A DNA stretch of 64,000 bases, taken from positions 3,720,001 through 3,784,000 of the forward strand of contig NZ_LR746496.1 of assembly GCF_902729405.1 (NCBI RefSeq), read 5' to 3'. Shown here in pieces: positions 44,607 to 54,051 of the stretch (its first letter is position 1; each line of letters starts with the position of its first letter). Origin of the DNA: Acididesulfobacillus acetoxydans (GTDB taxonomy: Bacteria > Bacillota > Desulfitobacteriia > Desulfitobacteriales > Desulfitobacteriaceae). The notes beneath the pieces were generated by a model. It was not told the origin of the DNA and did not search any database. It was given only the letters and a program-made list of their open reading frames with translations. The position numbers and the translations under genes were made by a program.

Positions 44607-45773
44607 TCAATCTCTCAATTTACTAGGCTCCGGCAGGAAGAAGGAACCGACGAAGAAAGAACATTCTACAATCGTTATAAACACGAAGGCCATTTTGAAG
44701 TCTCCATGATTTGCATCAACAATCGCCCCAAATAGCGTCGGAACCACCGTAGCCACGATATAGCTGATGGACCAAAACAAACTGAAAGTGACGGAGATTT
44801 TTCTCGGTGTCATGTTGGGCATTTCTTGCGCCAGGGTAACTAGTGCCGTCATGGGCAAAAACATGAAGATTCCCAAAACAGCAGCGCTGATGGTCGCCAG
44901 CGTAGCGTTGTTCCCAGAGAAATTAAGTCCGATAATCGATACGATTTGGATTAAGCCGGAAATCTTGATTACAGGAATTCTCTTGGCAACCTTTCTCGAA
45001 TAAATAATCCCTAAAACAGCACCAACTATACCCATCAAAATCACAATTTTCGCTTGTGATATGCCGGCTGTCGGGTAAAATGTGAACAGCACGATATAGA
45101 ATGCCAGAAGCCCGGAATAGGTCAAGGCAAATTTCCAATTAAACGGATCCTTTAAACCGTCAATAAAAGAGTAATTCTCGTCGAGAGGTCTCACATTTGG
45201 CGAAGCAGTTTTATCTTCCTTATACTTTCCAAATACGAGCCAAAGAACAAAGAAAACGATACTTGCCAAAGACAAAGCCACCAGGGTCTGTCTCCAGCCG
45301 CCGAAAATGCCGATGAAATTCTTGAAAAAGAACATGACTATGGCTGTACCTACATTGAAAGCTACTGCGTTGAGCCCATTGACAAGAGGTCTCTCTTCGG
45401 GTTCAAACCACTGCATAACGATGGGATTGAAATAAACAACCACCAAGGCTCCGCCTAATCCCATGAGAAATCGAGAGGCAAGCAACACAGAATAATTCGC
45501 TGAGAATGGCGTCAGGATACTCATAGCAATCATTAGAGACGCAAGGCTAAAAGCGTTTCGAATACCTAATTTCAAGGCAACCCATGCGGCAATGGCGGTC
45601 CCGACAATTTTAGCAAAGGTAACACTCGTGCTAATGAAACTCGCCGAGGCCAAATTATGGATCCCCATAGCCTTCATGATTGGGGCCATAAAAGCATCCC
45701 CACCCGACCATGCCATAGCAAATAAGGCATAACTGAAGAACAAGATGAACTCAATTAAATATTTCCGCTTCAT
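44607..45773 (-). CDS. MFS transporter
   Basis: 388 residues with 12 hydrophobic helices; SRFLMGLGGALVVVYFNPIV (helix 4) and the inter-domain loop near residue 190 fit the major facilitator superfamily, closest in style to nitrate/oxalate-formate or sugar-acid carriers. GAGGAGG precedes the ATG. It is the first gene after the sigma-54 promoter at 45858-45874 and probably imports the ester or acid handled by the downstream hydrolase. Confidence 0.85.
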   Translation of the reverse strand: MKRKYLIEFILFFSYALFAMAWSGGDAFMAPIMKAMGIHNLASASFISTSVTFAKIVGTAIAAWVALKLGIRNAFSLASLMIAMSILTPFSANYSVLLASRFLMGLGGALVVVYFNPIVMQWFEPEERPLVNGLNAVAFNVGTAIVMFFFKNFIGIFGGWRQTLVALSLASIVFFVLWLVFGKYKEDKTASPNVRPLDENYSFIDGLKDPFNWKFALTYSGLLAFYIVLFTFYPTAGISQAKIVILMGIVGAVLGIIYSRKVAKRIPVIKISGLIQIVSIIGLNFSGNNATLATISAAVLGIFMFLPMTALVTLAQEMPNMTPRKISVTFSLFWSISYIVATVVPTLFGAIVDANHGDFKMAFVFITIVECSFFVGSFFLPEPSKLRD

Positions 45774-45809
45774 TCAAACATCCTCCTCAAAATATTCTGT
45801 TGTATAGGT

Positions 45810-45874
45810 ATTCGTGCACGAATGGGAATCCTGCGGTACCACCTGCTTACATCATTATGCAATAACCGTGCCCA
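45810..45874 (-). promoter_or_regulatory. Sigma-54 promoter of the MFS-esterase operon, with leader palindrome
   Basis: Minus strand GGGCAC-GGTTA-TTGCA (45858-45874) has the invariant GG/GC spacing. ATTCGTGCACGAAT (45810-45823), a perfect 14-base palindrome, lies in the leader between promoter and start codon. Confidence 0.75.
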
Positions 45875-45881
45875 AATCAGA

Positions 45882-45912
45882 AAAGGCCTCCAGTCCTTAA
45901 ACTGAAGGCTTT
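45882..45912 (-). terminator. Terminator of the second sigma-54 regulator gene
   Basis: Minus strand AAAGCCTTCAGT-TTAAGG-ACTGGAGGCCTTTT lies directly upstream of the sigma-54 promoter. Confidence 0.65.
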
Positions 45913-45970
45913 CGTGTGGAAATGAGCTGAGGCAACGTCGTAACATTCAGACACACTTTGTTTCATTTTG

Positions 45971-45984
45971 TTTCAATTGGAACG
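45971..45984 (-). promoter_or_regulatory. Possible enhancer site of the second sigma-54 unit
   Basis: GTTTCAATTGGAAC is palindromic at 12 of 14 positions and lies about 100 bases upstream of the sigma-54 promoter. Confidence 0.45.
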
Positions 45985-45988
45985 AATC

Positions 45989-47374
45989 CTATTCCAGTTT
46001 GTATTCTTTCATCTTCCGGTAGAGAGTGACTCTGGGAATATCAAGCTTAGCTGCGGCCAAGCTCTTGTTGAGTTTGGCTTCATCAAGAGCCGCTCTAATC
46101 ATCCTTTTTTCAATAGAGCGCAAAACATCATTAAGCCCCATGTTAGCAAACCTAAAGTCACTCTCAAATGAGGCGTTTAAGATATTTTTCGGCAAGTCAT
46201 TAATCGTTATCTCGGTATCATCGGCATTGACAGCCATTTTGTGCACCACGTTTTTGAGTTCTCGTATGTTGCCGGGCCAGTCATATTTCCGGAGAACGTC
46301 CATCGCAGGTTTTGACATCTTGCGGAAAAGACCTGATTCTTTCCAAAATGAGTCTAAAAAAACGCGGACAAGTTGGGAGATATCTTCGCTTCTCTCTCTA
46401 AGCGGTGGAACTTCAATTGTTAAGACATTTAACCGGTAATAGAGATCGTCCCTGAATTCTCCATTTTTAATCATAAGGGGAAGATCTTTGTGCGTAGCGC
46501 AAATAACCCTCACGTCAATGGCCGTCGGATTTTTCCCCCCGATCTTAGTGATCTCTTTTTCCTGCAACACTCTAAGGAGCTTGGCCTGCATGTAATAAGG
46601 CATATCTCCAATCTCGTCCAAAAAAATGGTCCCACCATCCGCAAGCTCAAACTTGCCAATGTTGCCACCCCTCTTAGCCCCGGTAAATGAACCCTCTTCA
46701 TACCCAAACAGTTCGGACTCCAGAAGGTGTTCGGGGATAGCCGAACAATTGATGCCGACAAACGGTTGATCGTGTCGGCTACTCAAATTGTGCAGTGCAT
46801 GGGCAACCAGCTCCTTGCCAACACCACTTTCCCCGAAGATTAGCACGTTTAAGCTGATGCCGGAGCATTTCTGCAGTTGTTTCTTACACCGAGCAATCGC
46901 CGGGGAATCTCCCAAGATATCTTGGATACTGTATTTAGCCGTGTTAATTTTGGCCAGCTCGTTTTTATACATCCTTAGCTCTCTATCAAGATTTTCATAC
47001 TGTTTAATAATACCAATAATTTGATCAACCTGCTCAAATACAACCATTCCGAAACCACCCAGCAGCTCTCCGTCGTTCCCGAAAATCGGTATTCTATGCA
47101 CAATTGCTTCCTTCCCGGCGCTAGGAAAGGTGTGTCTCATGGCAATGTCAGCCTTTTGGGCCTTTAGAGTTTCCATAAACTTCGAGGTCGGATTAACGTC
47201 GGTCACAATGCGACCGATGATATCCTCTAGGGGAATACGCAAAAAGTCAGCAAACACCTTATTCATGTAAATAATTTTGCCATCTGCATCGAGGAAGTCG
47301 ACAAGGATAGGTAGATTGTCAAAGGCTCCATGGCAAAACTCTATAAATTTTCTGGTCTTCATAAAATTCGACAT
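45989..47374 (-). CDS. Sigma-54-dependent enhancer-binding regulator with one PAS domain
   Basis: 461 residues. A single PAS domain (about 10-120) precedes the AAA+ domain: LIFGESGVGKELVAHALHNL (Walker A), ELFGYEEGSFTGAKRGG (sigma-54 loop with GSFTGA instead of GAFTGA, a tolerated variant), TIFLDEIGDMPYYMQ (Walker B). The C-terminal Fis HTH ends KLDIPRVTLYRKMKEYKLE. It lies just upstream of the MFS-esterase operon and presumably activates it. GAGGTGG precedes the ATG. Confidence 0.94.
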   Translation of the reverse strand: MSNFMKTRKFIEFCHGAFDNLPILVDFLDADGKIIYMNKVFADFLRIPLEDIIGRIVTDVNPTSKFMETLKAQKADIAMRHTFPSAGKEAIVHRIPIFGNDGELLGGFGMVVFEQVDQIIGIIKQYENLDRELRMYKNELAKINTAKYSIQDILGDSPAIARCKKQLQKCSGISLNVLIFGESGVGKELVAHALHNLSSRHDQPFVGINCSAIPEHLLESELFGYEEGSFTGAKRGGNIGKFELADGGTIFLDEIGDMPYYMQAKLLRVLQEKEITKIGGKNPTAIDVRVICATHKDLPLMIKNGEFRDDLYYRLNVLTIEVPPLRERSEDISQLVRVFLDSFWKESGLFRKMSKPAMDVLRKYDWPGNIRELKNVVHKMAVNADDTEITINDLPKNILNASFESDFRFANMGLNDVLRSIEKRMIRAALDEAKLNKSLAAAKLDIPRVTLYRKMKEYKLE

Positions 47375-47549
47375 CCGGTACCCACCTCAACTCCTGACCA
47401 GGCATCAAGACCTAGTACACGAAGCTCAAAATCGCGCCCCTATTCATACCATTTTTGAACGCCGGCAGCCCACCGTTCCCCAGCTGAAGAACAATAAAAG
47501 ACTGCCGGAATCTCATTCCAAACCCACCCGCCGGGCATCTCCACCGGCT

Positions 47550-48827
47550 CTAGAACACATGCTCAGACAACAGTTCAGTTAAGGGCAGCCCCCAGCGCGA
47601 CGGCTTACCGCCCGTCCTGTAATACATCTCTTTGAAAGCCAACTTCAGCGCAAAGATCATGCGCCCCATCTTGAGAATGCTCGTCTTGCCCCCGTACCAC
47701 ACATCCGAATGAATGTAAAAAGCCTTGTCCCGGCCCATGTCGCCCATGCAGATGACCTCCGGCTTAAACACTTCTGCCGCACTCTCCGCCGGCAGGCGCC
47801 CCAAGTCCTTGGCGATCTGCGCCGCCACAATCCGGGCCTGCATGTCCCCCAGGGTTCCCAGCTTGGGAACGGTCAAAGCCGCCGCGTCCCCAACCGCAAA
47901 AATCTTTGGGTAATCCGGGCTGCGCATCGTCAGATCCGTGACCACAAAGCCCTCCTCGTCCGCAATCGGCAAATCTTTCATGAAATCATGTGCCTTCCAA
48001 TCGGGTAAGACGAGCTTGACTTCTGCCTCCAAACTGGTCCCATTGGCAAATTCGATCCCATCCTTCGTCAAACGCCTGATATCCTCTGTCTTGTTGACAT
48101 AATGATACCCCATGTTCCCGGCCATTTCCAGGAATTTCGAGACGATCTCCTCTCCGGCATCCTCCGCGATAACCGGAGCCGGCGTAAACAAAGTAATCTT
48201 GTTCGGACCGCCCCAAGAATGATCCTCCAACCAAGCACCCATTGACAGGGCGATCTCTAACGGCGGACCTTCACAGGCCGCCAGGGCCGTAGGCAGCCAG
48301 TCCGGTTTGCCCTTGCTCCCTTGATGGAAGCGGGCGGAACCGATCACGATTGGACCTCCTTTATATCCTCCCTCGTGCAGGTAACGGCGGAACCGGTTGC
48401 CGTAGTAAGTATCCGACAGGGTAAACCCGTATTCCCCAAAGCCTTCGATCTGATCATAAGCCAGCCGGGCGCCCAATGCCACCACCAGGTAATCGTATTG
48501 AATATGTTCTACCGGCGCCCCCGGCCGCTCCGTGACCACAAAATCCACCTGCGAGTTTTCCACGTCAATCGCCCGGACGTCCGCCTGAATAAACTCACTC
48601 CCATCACCGTGCAGGACATGTTCAATCGGCATGTGCAGACTATTCTGCGGATCGCGGTTGGCGAACACCTCTATGGGGATATTCGGCACGAAGACCAAGT
48701 AAGACTTACGATCAATGACCGTAATGTCGACAGCCCCGCCACACTGCTCCCGGATAAACCGAGCTGTAGTCAATCCGGCAAAGTTCGCTCCCAGCACCAA
48801 AACCCGGGGTTTCTTGCTTCCTTGCAT
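47550..48827 (-). CDS. FAD-dependent pyridine-nucleotide-type oxidoreductase (SQR/NDH-2-like)
   Basis: 425 residues. The N-terminal dinucleotide fold is VLVLGANFAGLTTARFI; the second FAD motif is YPKIFAVGDAAAL. The family includes sulfide:quinone reductases and type II NADH dehydrogenases. The Cys residues are few and not at the usual SQR disulfide positions, so sulfide oxidation is not supported. A membrane-associated quinone-reducing role is possible through its C-terminal amphipathic segment (MIFALKLAFKEMYYRTGG). AAGGAGGG precedes the ATG. It is monocistronic. Confidence 0.82.
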   Translation of the reverse strand: MQGSKKPRVLVLGANFAGLTTARFIREQCGGAVDITVIDRKSYLVFVPNIPIEVFANRDPQNSLHMPIEHVLHGDGSEFIQADVRAIDVENSQVDFVVTERPGAPVEHIQYDYLVVALGARLAYDQIEGFGEYGFTLSDTYYGNRFRRYLHEGGYKGGPIVIGSARFHQGSKGKPDWLPTALAACEGPPLEIALSMGAWLEDHSWGGPNKITLFTPAPVIAEDAGEEIVSKFLEMAGNMGYHYVNKTEDIRRLTKDGIEFANGTSLEAEVKLVLPDWKAHDFMKDLPIADEEGFVVTDLTMRSPDYPKIFAVGDAAALTVPKLGTLGDMQARIVAAQIAKDLGRLPAESAAEVFKPEVICMGDMGRDKAFYIHSDVWYGGKTSILKMGRMIFALKLAFKEMYYRTGGKPSRWGLPLTELLSEHVF

Positions 48828-48841
48828 GACCTTTCCCTCCT

Positions 48842-48990
48842 TCTATTTGCTTCGGCCTATTTGCTTCGGGGCATCCGCACCCGGTCGACCTGAGCCAAGG
48901 CATCCCGCCTGAACCTTAGCGTACCCACTCTCCGTCGGCCTTAGTATACCCACCCCCCGTCGGTCTCGGCGTATCCACTCTCTACTGCGG
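48842..48990. repeat. 25-bp tandem repeat upstream of the flavoprotein gene
   Basis: CCTTAGCGTACCCACTCTCC with GTCGG (48914-48938), a second copy (48939-48963) and a third diverged copy (48964-48990). Just before it CTATTTGCTTCGG is duplicated. The remaining 48991-49180 holds a hairpin ACCCCACTTCTACAAGTGGG-like element (49068-49090) and no gene. Confidence 0.7.
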
Positions 48991-49180
48991 GTAGTCTTCC
49001 TCAGGATTATAACACTGTCCCAACATCGTTTGCAATAGTTCTAATTTAGTATTTACCCAAATTGCAAGACCCCACTTCTACAAGTGGGAGTGGGTCCCAT
49101 GTACCCTATAGTGCCGCACCACCGTTGTTGAAACTTCAGTGCAAAAGGCCCGTTTTCGAACTGTGATAGGTAAAATCACG

Positions 49181-49224
49181 AAAAAAGGGGGAACCAACCG
49201 CAAATAATAAACAGATGGTTCCCA
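49181..49224 (-). terminator. Terminator of the VanW-family gene
   Basis: Minus strand GGGAACCA...TGGTTCCC followed by CCTTTTTT. Confidence 0.75.
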
Positions 49225-49268
49225 CCACGATTCTTGTACAGAAGCGCTAAATTCGCTCTGACGCTCCT

Positions 49269-50777
49269 TTATTTATCCGTTTTATCGGGTCCGACCGCGA
49301 CAATTGTGGGTGTGGGCGCATAGTAACTCGAAGGAAGATTTTCCGTGCTCACCACTTTGCCGTTCAGCAGAACCGTACGGGTCGTCGTCACTTTGTACCC
49401 CTGAACACCCTGCTGTCTCACCTGTTGTTGCCCCGCGGGCAGGGAGGGATCTTTCACGGTCTGCACGGGGGGAGGAACCGGAGTTGGGTAGTCTTTAATA
49501 ACCACCTTTCGACCCGGCTGGGCCTGGCCGTAGAAATTGATCGTCAGGCTGTCGGTTCCCATTTTCGTCCGGATCAAAACATACCCCCCGGAGTCGTTTT
49601 CAAACTGCACGTCCGGACCGGGCCAAGCAACCGTGGCATCCTGCCCCAAAGGCATATACGAGATAACAAGGTCGTGATTGGTGCGCTGCGTCACGCGCAG
49701 GTCGGAATAGAGGACCGCGTTATAGAGCGTGCTGGAAACCTGACAGACACCACCGCCCCGGCCTTCCACAAACTGTCCGTTGACTATGATATAAGCATCG
49801 ACATAACCCTTCGCCGCCGTGCATTCGCCCACCGTCTTATTGAAAGAAAATACCGCTCCCGGAGCCACCACCGTCCCGTTGATAGCCGCAGCGGCCAGAC
49901 CGACATTTTTCGTCCGGCCGACCTGGGAAGGGTCAAAATAGCTGGTATAAGAACCCAAGAGCCCCGTAATCTTTTCTTTTTCCAAAGTCGCAGCAGTCAA
50001 TTTTGGCGGTTCTTGGGTAAACGATACCTTAAGCGTGTTTGAGGGCAACGAAGTATCCAGTCCTTGTACCTGCTTGGCCAGGGCCGTGATATCAACGGCC
50101 TTGCCGGCACTGTCCGGCGTTATCTTCATCGTGTTCTGAGGCGTAATCGTAAAAGAGGCATCATGTGGCGCGACAGCAAAGGGTGCGAACATTTTCGTCA
50201 GGGCCTGGGACAACTTCTTTTTGTCCCAGGCTGTGCTCAGGTCAAAGCTCATCCCCTGCGAGGCTGCTTTCTTCTGCTCTGCTTTTTCGATCAGGTTTCC
50301 CTGCCGGCCCACGGCATACGCCTCAGTTAAAGCTTTGTCCGCCGTGAGTGTCAGCCCCAGATCCCCGAGTGTGCTTTTCAGCGTCTTCCCCTCGACCTCG
50401 AACTTCACGACATGCGAGCGAATCCCGGCGATTTTTTGATTGACCCGCGCTTGCCCCGCCGCTTGGGTCATATTTCCCACGTTAATCCCCGCCACCGAAA
50501 GACCGGGCATAAAGACACCGGTATCTCTCGTATACACGGCCAAGGCGGTCACTCCGGACCCCAAGACAAGGATTAGGACGATAATAATCGATAATGTGAC
50601 TTTATGTGTGAGAAAACGAACCAAAGGACTTCTTCTGTGTCTTCTGGACCTGCGTCGGTGTTCCCTCAGAGGCAACCCCGCTGCCTCCCCTGCGACCGCA
50701 ACTTCCCGCCGGGTTAAATGACTGGGATCCACCGGCCGCTCGGTACCTCGTCCTTCGTAATTACTGCCGTCGTCCAT
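49269..50777 (-). CDS. VanW-family cell-envelope protein with G5 domain
   Basis: 502 residues. A cytoplasmic basic N terminus (HRRRSRRHRRSP) is followed by one membrane helix (about 58-82). Next come a YoaR-like putative peptidoglycan-binding domain (about 90-260), the VanW domain (VAPGAVFSFNKTVGECTAAK; GRGGGVCQVSSTLYNAVLYS) and a short C-terminal G5-like domain (YKVTTTRTVLLNGKVVSTEN). It is membrane-anchored with the bulk outside, acting on or binding the cell wall; the exact activity of VanW is not established. GAGGAGAAGGA precedes the ATG. Confidence 0.9.
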   Translation of the reverse strand: MDDGSNYEGRGTERPVDPSHLTRREVAVAGEAAGLPLREHRRRSRRHRRSPLVRFLTHKVTLSIIIVLILVLGSGVTALAVYTRDTGVFMPGLSVAGINVGNMTQAAGQARVNQKIAGIRSHVVKFEVEGKTLKSTLGDLGLTLTADKALTEAYAVGRQGNLIEKAEQKKAASQGMSFDLSTAWDKKKLSQALTKMFAPFAVAPHDASFTITPQNTMKITPDSAGKAVDITALAKQVQGLDTSLPSNTLKVSFTQEPPKLTAATLEKEKITGLLGSYTSYFDPSQVGRTKNVGLAAAAINGTVVAPGAVFSFNKTVGECTAAKGYVDAYIIVNGQFVEGRGGGVCQVSSTLYNAVLYSDLRVTQRTNHDLVISYMPLGQDATVAWPGPDVQFENDSGGYVLIRTKMGTDSLTINFYGQAQPGRKVVIKDYPTPVPPPVQTVKDPSLPAGQQQVRQQGVQGYKVTTTRTVLLNGKVVSTENLPSSYYAPTPTIVAVGPDKTDK

Positions 50778-51028
50778 TCCTTCTCCTCCTCAGGCAAAAG
50801 CACCTTATCTCAAATTGTAATTCCTCTGACCTCAAACTACAATAGACTTCATTCATTAAACTTTTGTAAACTTCGTCTGCCGAAAAAGTCGTATAAATCA
50901 GCTATCGGATTTCCCGGGGAAACGCAAAGAGGCGCCGTTTTTGTGCACGGCGCGGTTTATGGCATCGAAAACCGTTGGATGAACCTACCCTTTTGCCTTC
51001 TGCCGACAGACGCAGCCGGTTGATCGGA

Positions 51029-51739
51029 TCATTTTGAAGCCCTGAAATAACCGTATGTCATCGGTTCTTCGTCACTGTAGAGCCCCCCGTTAACCACATC
51101 CAACAAATAGAGAGTATGGGTACCGCAATCCAGCTTATCCCTCACTTTTCCCTCCAAAAAGCCCAGGCAGCCTTCCGGCAACGGTACCCCGGTCATTCCC
51201 GTCCGATAAGGGATCCCCGCAAACTTATCTCCGTCTCGGCCGGAGCGGTAACCGAAACGGCGGGCTAAATTATGCCCTTGGCGATCCAGAATAGATATCC
51301 CGACCACCCCGCTCGCTTCTATGAAATCGTGGGTATAGTTGCTTTTGTTGATGCCGATCGCTACCGTTGCCGGCTCAGAGGTGATTTGAAAGACCGTATT
51401 AGCACATTGGGCATTAATCTCCTCACCGCGGCGGGAAGATACGATGAACAACCCATATGTGATCTTGTGCAGCGCTTGTTTCGGGCCGCCTTTGACGAGA
51501 GATTCCCCGGCGCCGCTGCCCGCCGGCCGAACCCCCGGAGTAACCCCTTCCGCTCTCATGGTTCCGGCTTCGGAGTTTCTCTCCGCCTTTCCCAATCCGG
51601 CGGCGCTTGCGCTGCCTTCCTCAGCTCCGGCCGTTACTTCCTCAAAAAACGACGAATCCGCCCCGCACACCGGGCATACATCCGGTGGAGTCTCACCGGT
51701 ATGAATATACCCGCAAATCGTACAACGCCATTGTTTCAC
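51029..51739 (-). CDS. Rubredoxin-flavin reductase fusion
   Basis: 236 residues. Residues 1-35 are a rubredoxin knuckle pair, CTICGY and CPVCGA, binding one iron. Residues about 95-236 are a flavin-reductase-like FMN domain (YGLFIVSSRRGEEINAQCAN; GISILDRQGHNLARRFG). The two are joined by a long Ala/Gly/Glu-rich linker (about 37-92). Such proteins pass electrons from NADH or rubredoxin partners to oxygen- or NO-reducing flavodiiron proteins in anaerobes. GTG start behind GGGAGG. Compared with high-molecular-weight rubredoxins the domain order is reversed and the linker is unusually long. Confidence 0.88.
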   Translation of the reverse strand: MKQWRCTICGYIHTGETPPDVCPVCGADSSFFEEVTAGAEEGSASAAGLGKAERNSEAGTMRAEGVTPGVRPAGSGAGESLVKGGPKQALHKITYGLFIVSSRRGEEINAQCANTVFQITSEPATVAIGINKSNYTHDFIEASGVVGISILDRQGHNLARRFGYRSGRDGDKFAGIPYRTGMTGVPLPEGCLGFLEGKVRDKLDCGTHTLYLLDVVNGGLYSDEEPMTYGYFRASK

Positions 51740-51849
51740 GCTATGACCTCCCTTGCCCCGATTTCTCGGCTAATAGAACCAAGTATAGCACGAATCGACA
51801 GATTTCGCTTCTTAGCAACCCTTTCCTTTAGCAAGGTGCTACCCTTTTT

Positions 51850-51990
51850 TCTTTTGGCAAAGTATCACCTCTGTTCCCTTGACAAGGCATCACCCCTGTT
51901 CCCTTGGCAGGGTATCACCTCTGTTCCCTTGGCAGGGTATCACCCCTGTTCCCTTGGCAGGGCATCACCTCTGTTCCCTTGGCAAGGCGC
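51850..51990. repeat. 25-bp tandem repeat, five to six copies
   Basis: The unit CCTTGGCAGGGTATCACCTC ending TGTTC starts at about 51877, 51902, 51927, 51952 and 51977, plus one diverged copy before. It lies upstream of the rubredoxin-flavoprotein gene. The remainder of 51740-52124 contains no gene. Confidence 0.85.
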
Positions 51991-54051
51991 CCTCCCCTAT
52001 TTCTTGCGTCAGTTCCACCGGGGAGCACCCCGCTGCAGCGGAATCCGCCAAACAAAGACCCCCCGACGTTGGCATCAGTGGAGTGCAATAGTTTATCACG
52101 AGAGTGCGATATTAGCCCCGCCGCCTAGTCACCGATCGCTTTCGCCAGCAGTGCGGCGTAAGCCTCAGCCCCGGTGGGATTAAGGTGAACCCCGTCCGGG
52201 TAAAAGTAATCGCTATGCCCGGCACTGGCCGCATACCAGTCCACCAAAGTCGTATGGGGATAACCCGCCGCGACCTGAGCCAAAGTCTGATTGACCACCC
52301 CTTGCCACGGGCGAGGCACCCGGGTGTTTACAAGAATGATCTGCCTAGAACCCAGGGAGCGCAGCAGCGCGGTCAATTGGTCCTTGGTGAAAGGGCCGTT
52401 TGTGCCCAATTCGATAATCACCCGCCGTCCCAAGCCGCCCCGGGCCTTAAGTTGAGCCACCACCGGACCCGCCTGATACAACTGCCGGCCGATGTGGGCG
52501 TCCACGACGATACCGGGCAGACGCTGCTTTAGGTAAGGTGCGACATCCACCATCACAGAATCCCCGATGGCCGTGACCCCTTTGCCCGCCTGTGGGACAG
52601 ACGCTGCGCCTCCCCCGTCAGTACCGTCCCCAGGGTGGGGAGTGGAAGCAGTGCCACCTGGGGCAGCAGGTTCCTGGGCAGGGGGCTTTTGCCCGGTCAA
52701 TGCCGGGGAAGTCGACCCGGATGACGCACTCTCTTTGGGGTGTTCCGGCTCGATTTTTCCCGGAAAACCCAGTCCCGGAGCCTGGCCCGGTTTCGGCATC
52801 CACGGCTGCGCCAGGAACCCGGCGGCGCCGGCAGCCGCCGGCCTTCCCCCGGAGTGAGCACCAAAGATGGCAGAGGCTAGGTCTGTTCTCGTGAAGAAGA
52901 TGACCCCCGCTATGACCAGGCAGGATATCCCCAGTAATAACCATGCCCCTTTTGAAGTGATCCAGCCGCTGACCGATACGTGCTCCCCATGCCCTTTCGA
53001 GCTTAGCGAAGGGTGGCGCTTCCTTTTCCGGTAACCATGACGGATCGGTTCCTCCACCAGACGCCACGACAAGGCGGCCAAAGCGACGCTGGCTGCCACT
53101 TGTCCGAGAGCACGCCCAACATTCACCCCACCGGTATTCACGGCAGGACTGGTCAGCACGATCACCGGGTAATGCCAAAGATAGATGCCATAGGAGCGCT
53201 CCCCCAGCCAGCGCCAGGGCTGTCCCCCGAAAATCTTGCCCAAGCGGCCGGCCGGGTGAGCCAATACCCCAACCAGTACGAGGGCCGCCGCGGAGAAAAG
53301 TACCAACCCGCCCCGGTAGAGAAAGGTTTCGTATTGATTGGTTGCCACCATCATGTAGACCACGGCCACGAGCGCCACGACCCCAACCAGGTCAAGCAGG
53401 AAGCGGCCCTTCGCCGGCAAAGTCGGAGAGAGTTTCCGGCTTGGCCAGACCAGAGCCAGCGCCCCACCCATCAGCAAGGCAAAAGCGCGGGTGTCTGTCC
53501 CGTAATAAACGCGGCTGGGATCGGTGCCGGGCTGATAAAGCAAAGCCATCACCAAGGCCGAACCCAGCGCGCCAAGCAAGATAAGTTCCACCAAGCGCCC
53601 CCTTTTTCGGACAAAACGCAGGCCCAACCAGAGCAGCAGGGGCCATATCAGGTAAAACTGTTCCTCCACCGCCAAAGACCAGAGGTGCCCCAGAGGAGAA
53701 GGGGGGCCAAAGCGAGCGAAGTATGACACGTGGTGGAAAACGAACCACCAGTTGCTGACATAGAAAACCGCGGCCAGCACGTCTTCCCACAAAGAGCGCA
53801 GGCGGGAAGGATCGAGAAGCGCCTGCCAGGCCACCACTCCCGCCAGCATGACGAACAAAGCCGGCAGAAGGCGGCGGGCGCGCCGCAACCAGAAGTTCTT
53901 CAGGTTGATCCGGCCGTTGAGCTTCCATTCCGCTACGAGAAGATCAGTAATCAGATAACCGGAGAGCACGAAAAACAGACCCACCCCCAAAAGCCCATCC
54001 GGAAGACAAGCTAAGTTAAGATGATATGCGATCACCGCCAACACGGCCAAA

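Noticed and set aside
47550-48827. Calling the flavoprotein a sulfide:quinone oxidoreductase
   Set aside because: The Cys residues expected for the SQR active-site pair are not in place; a broader family name is safer.
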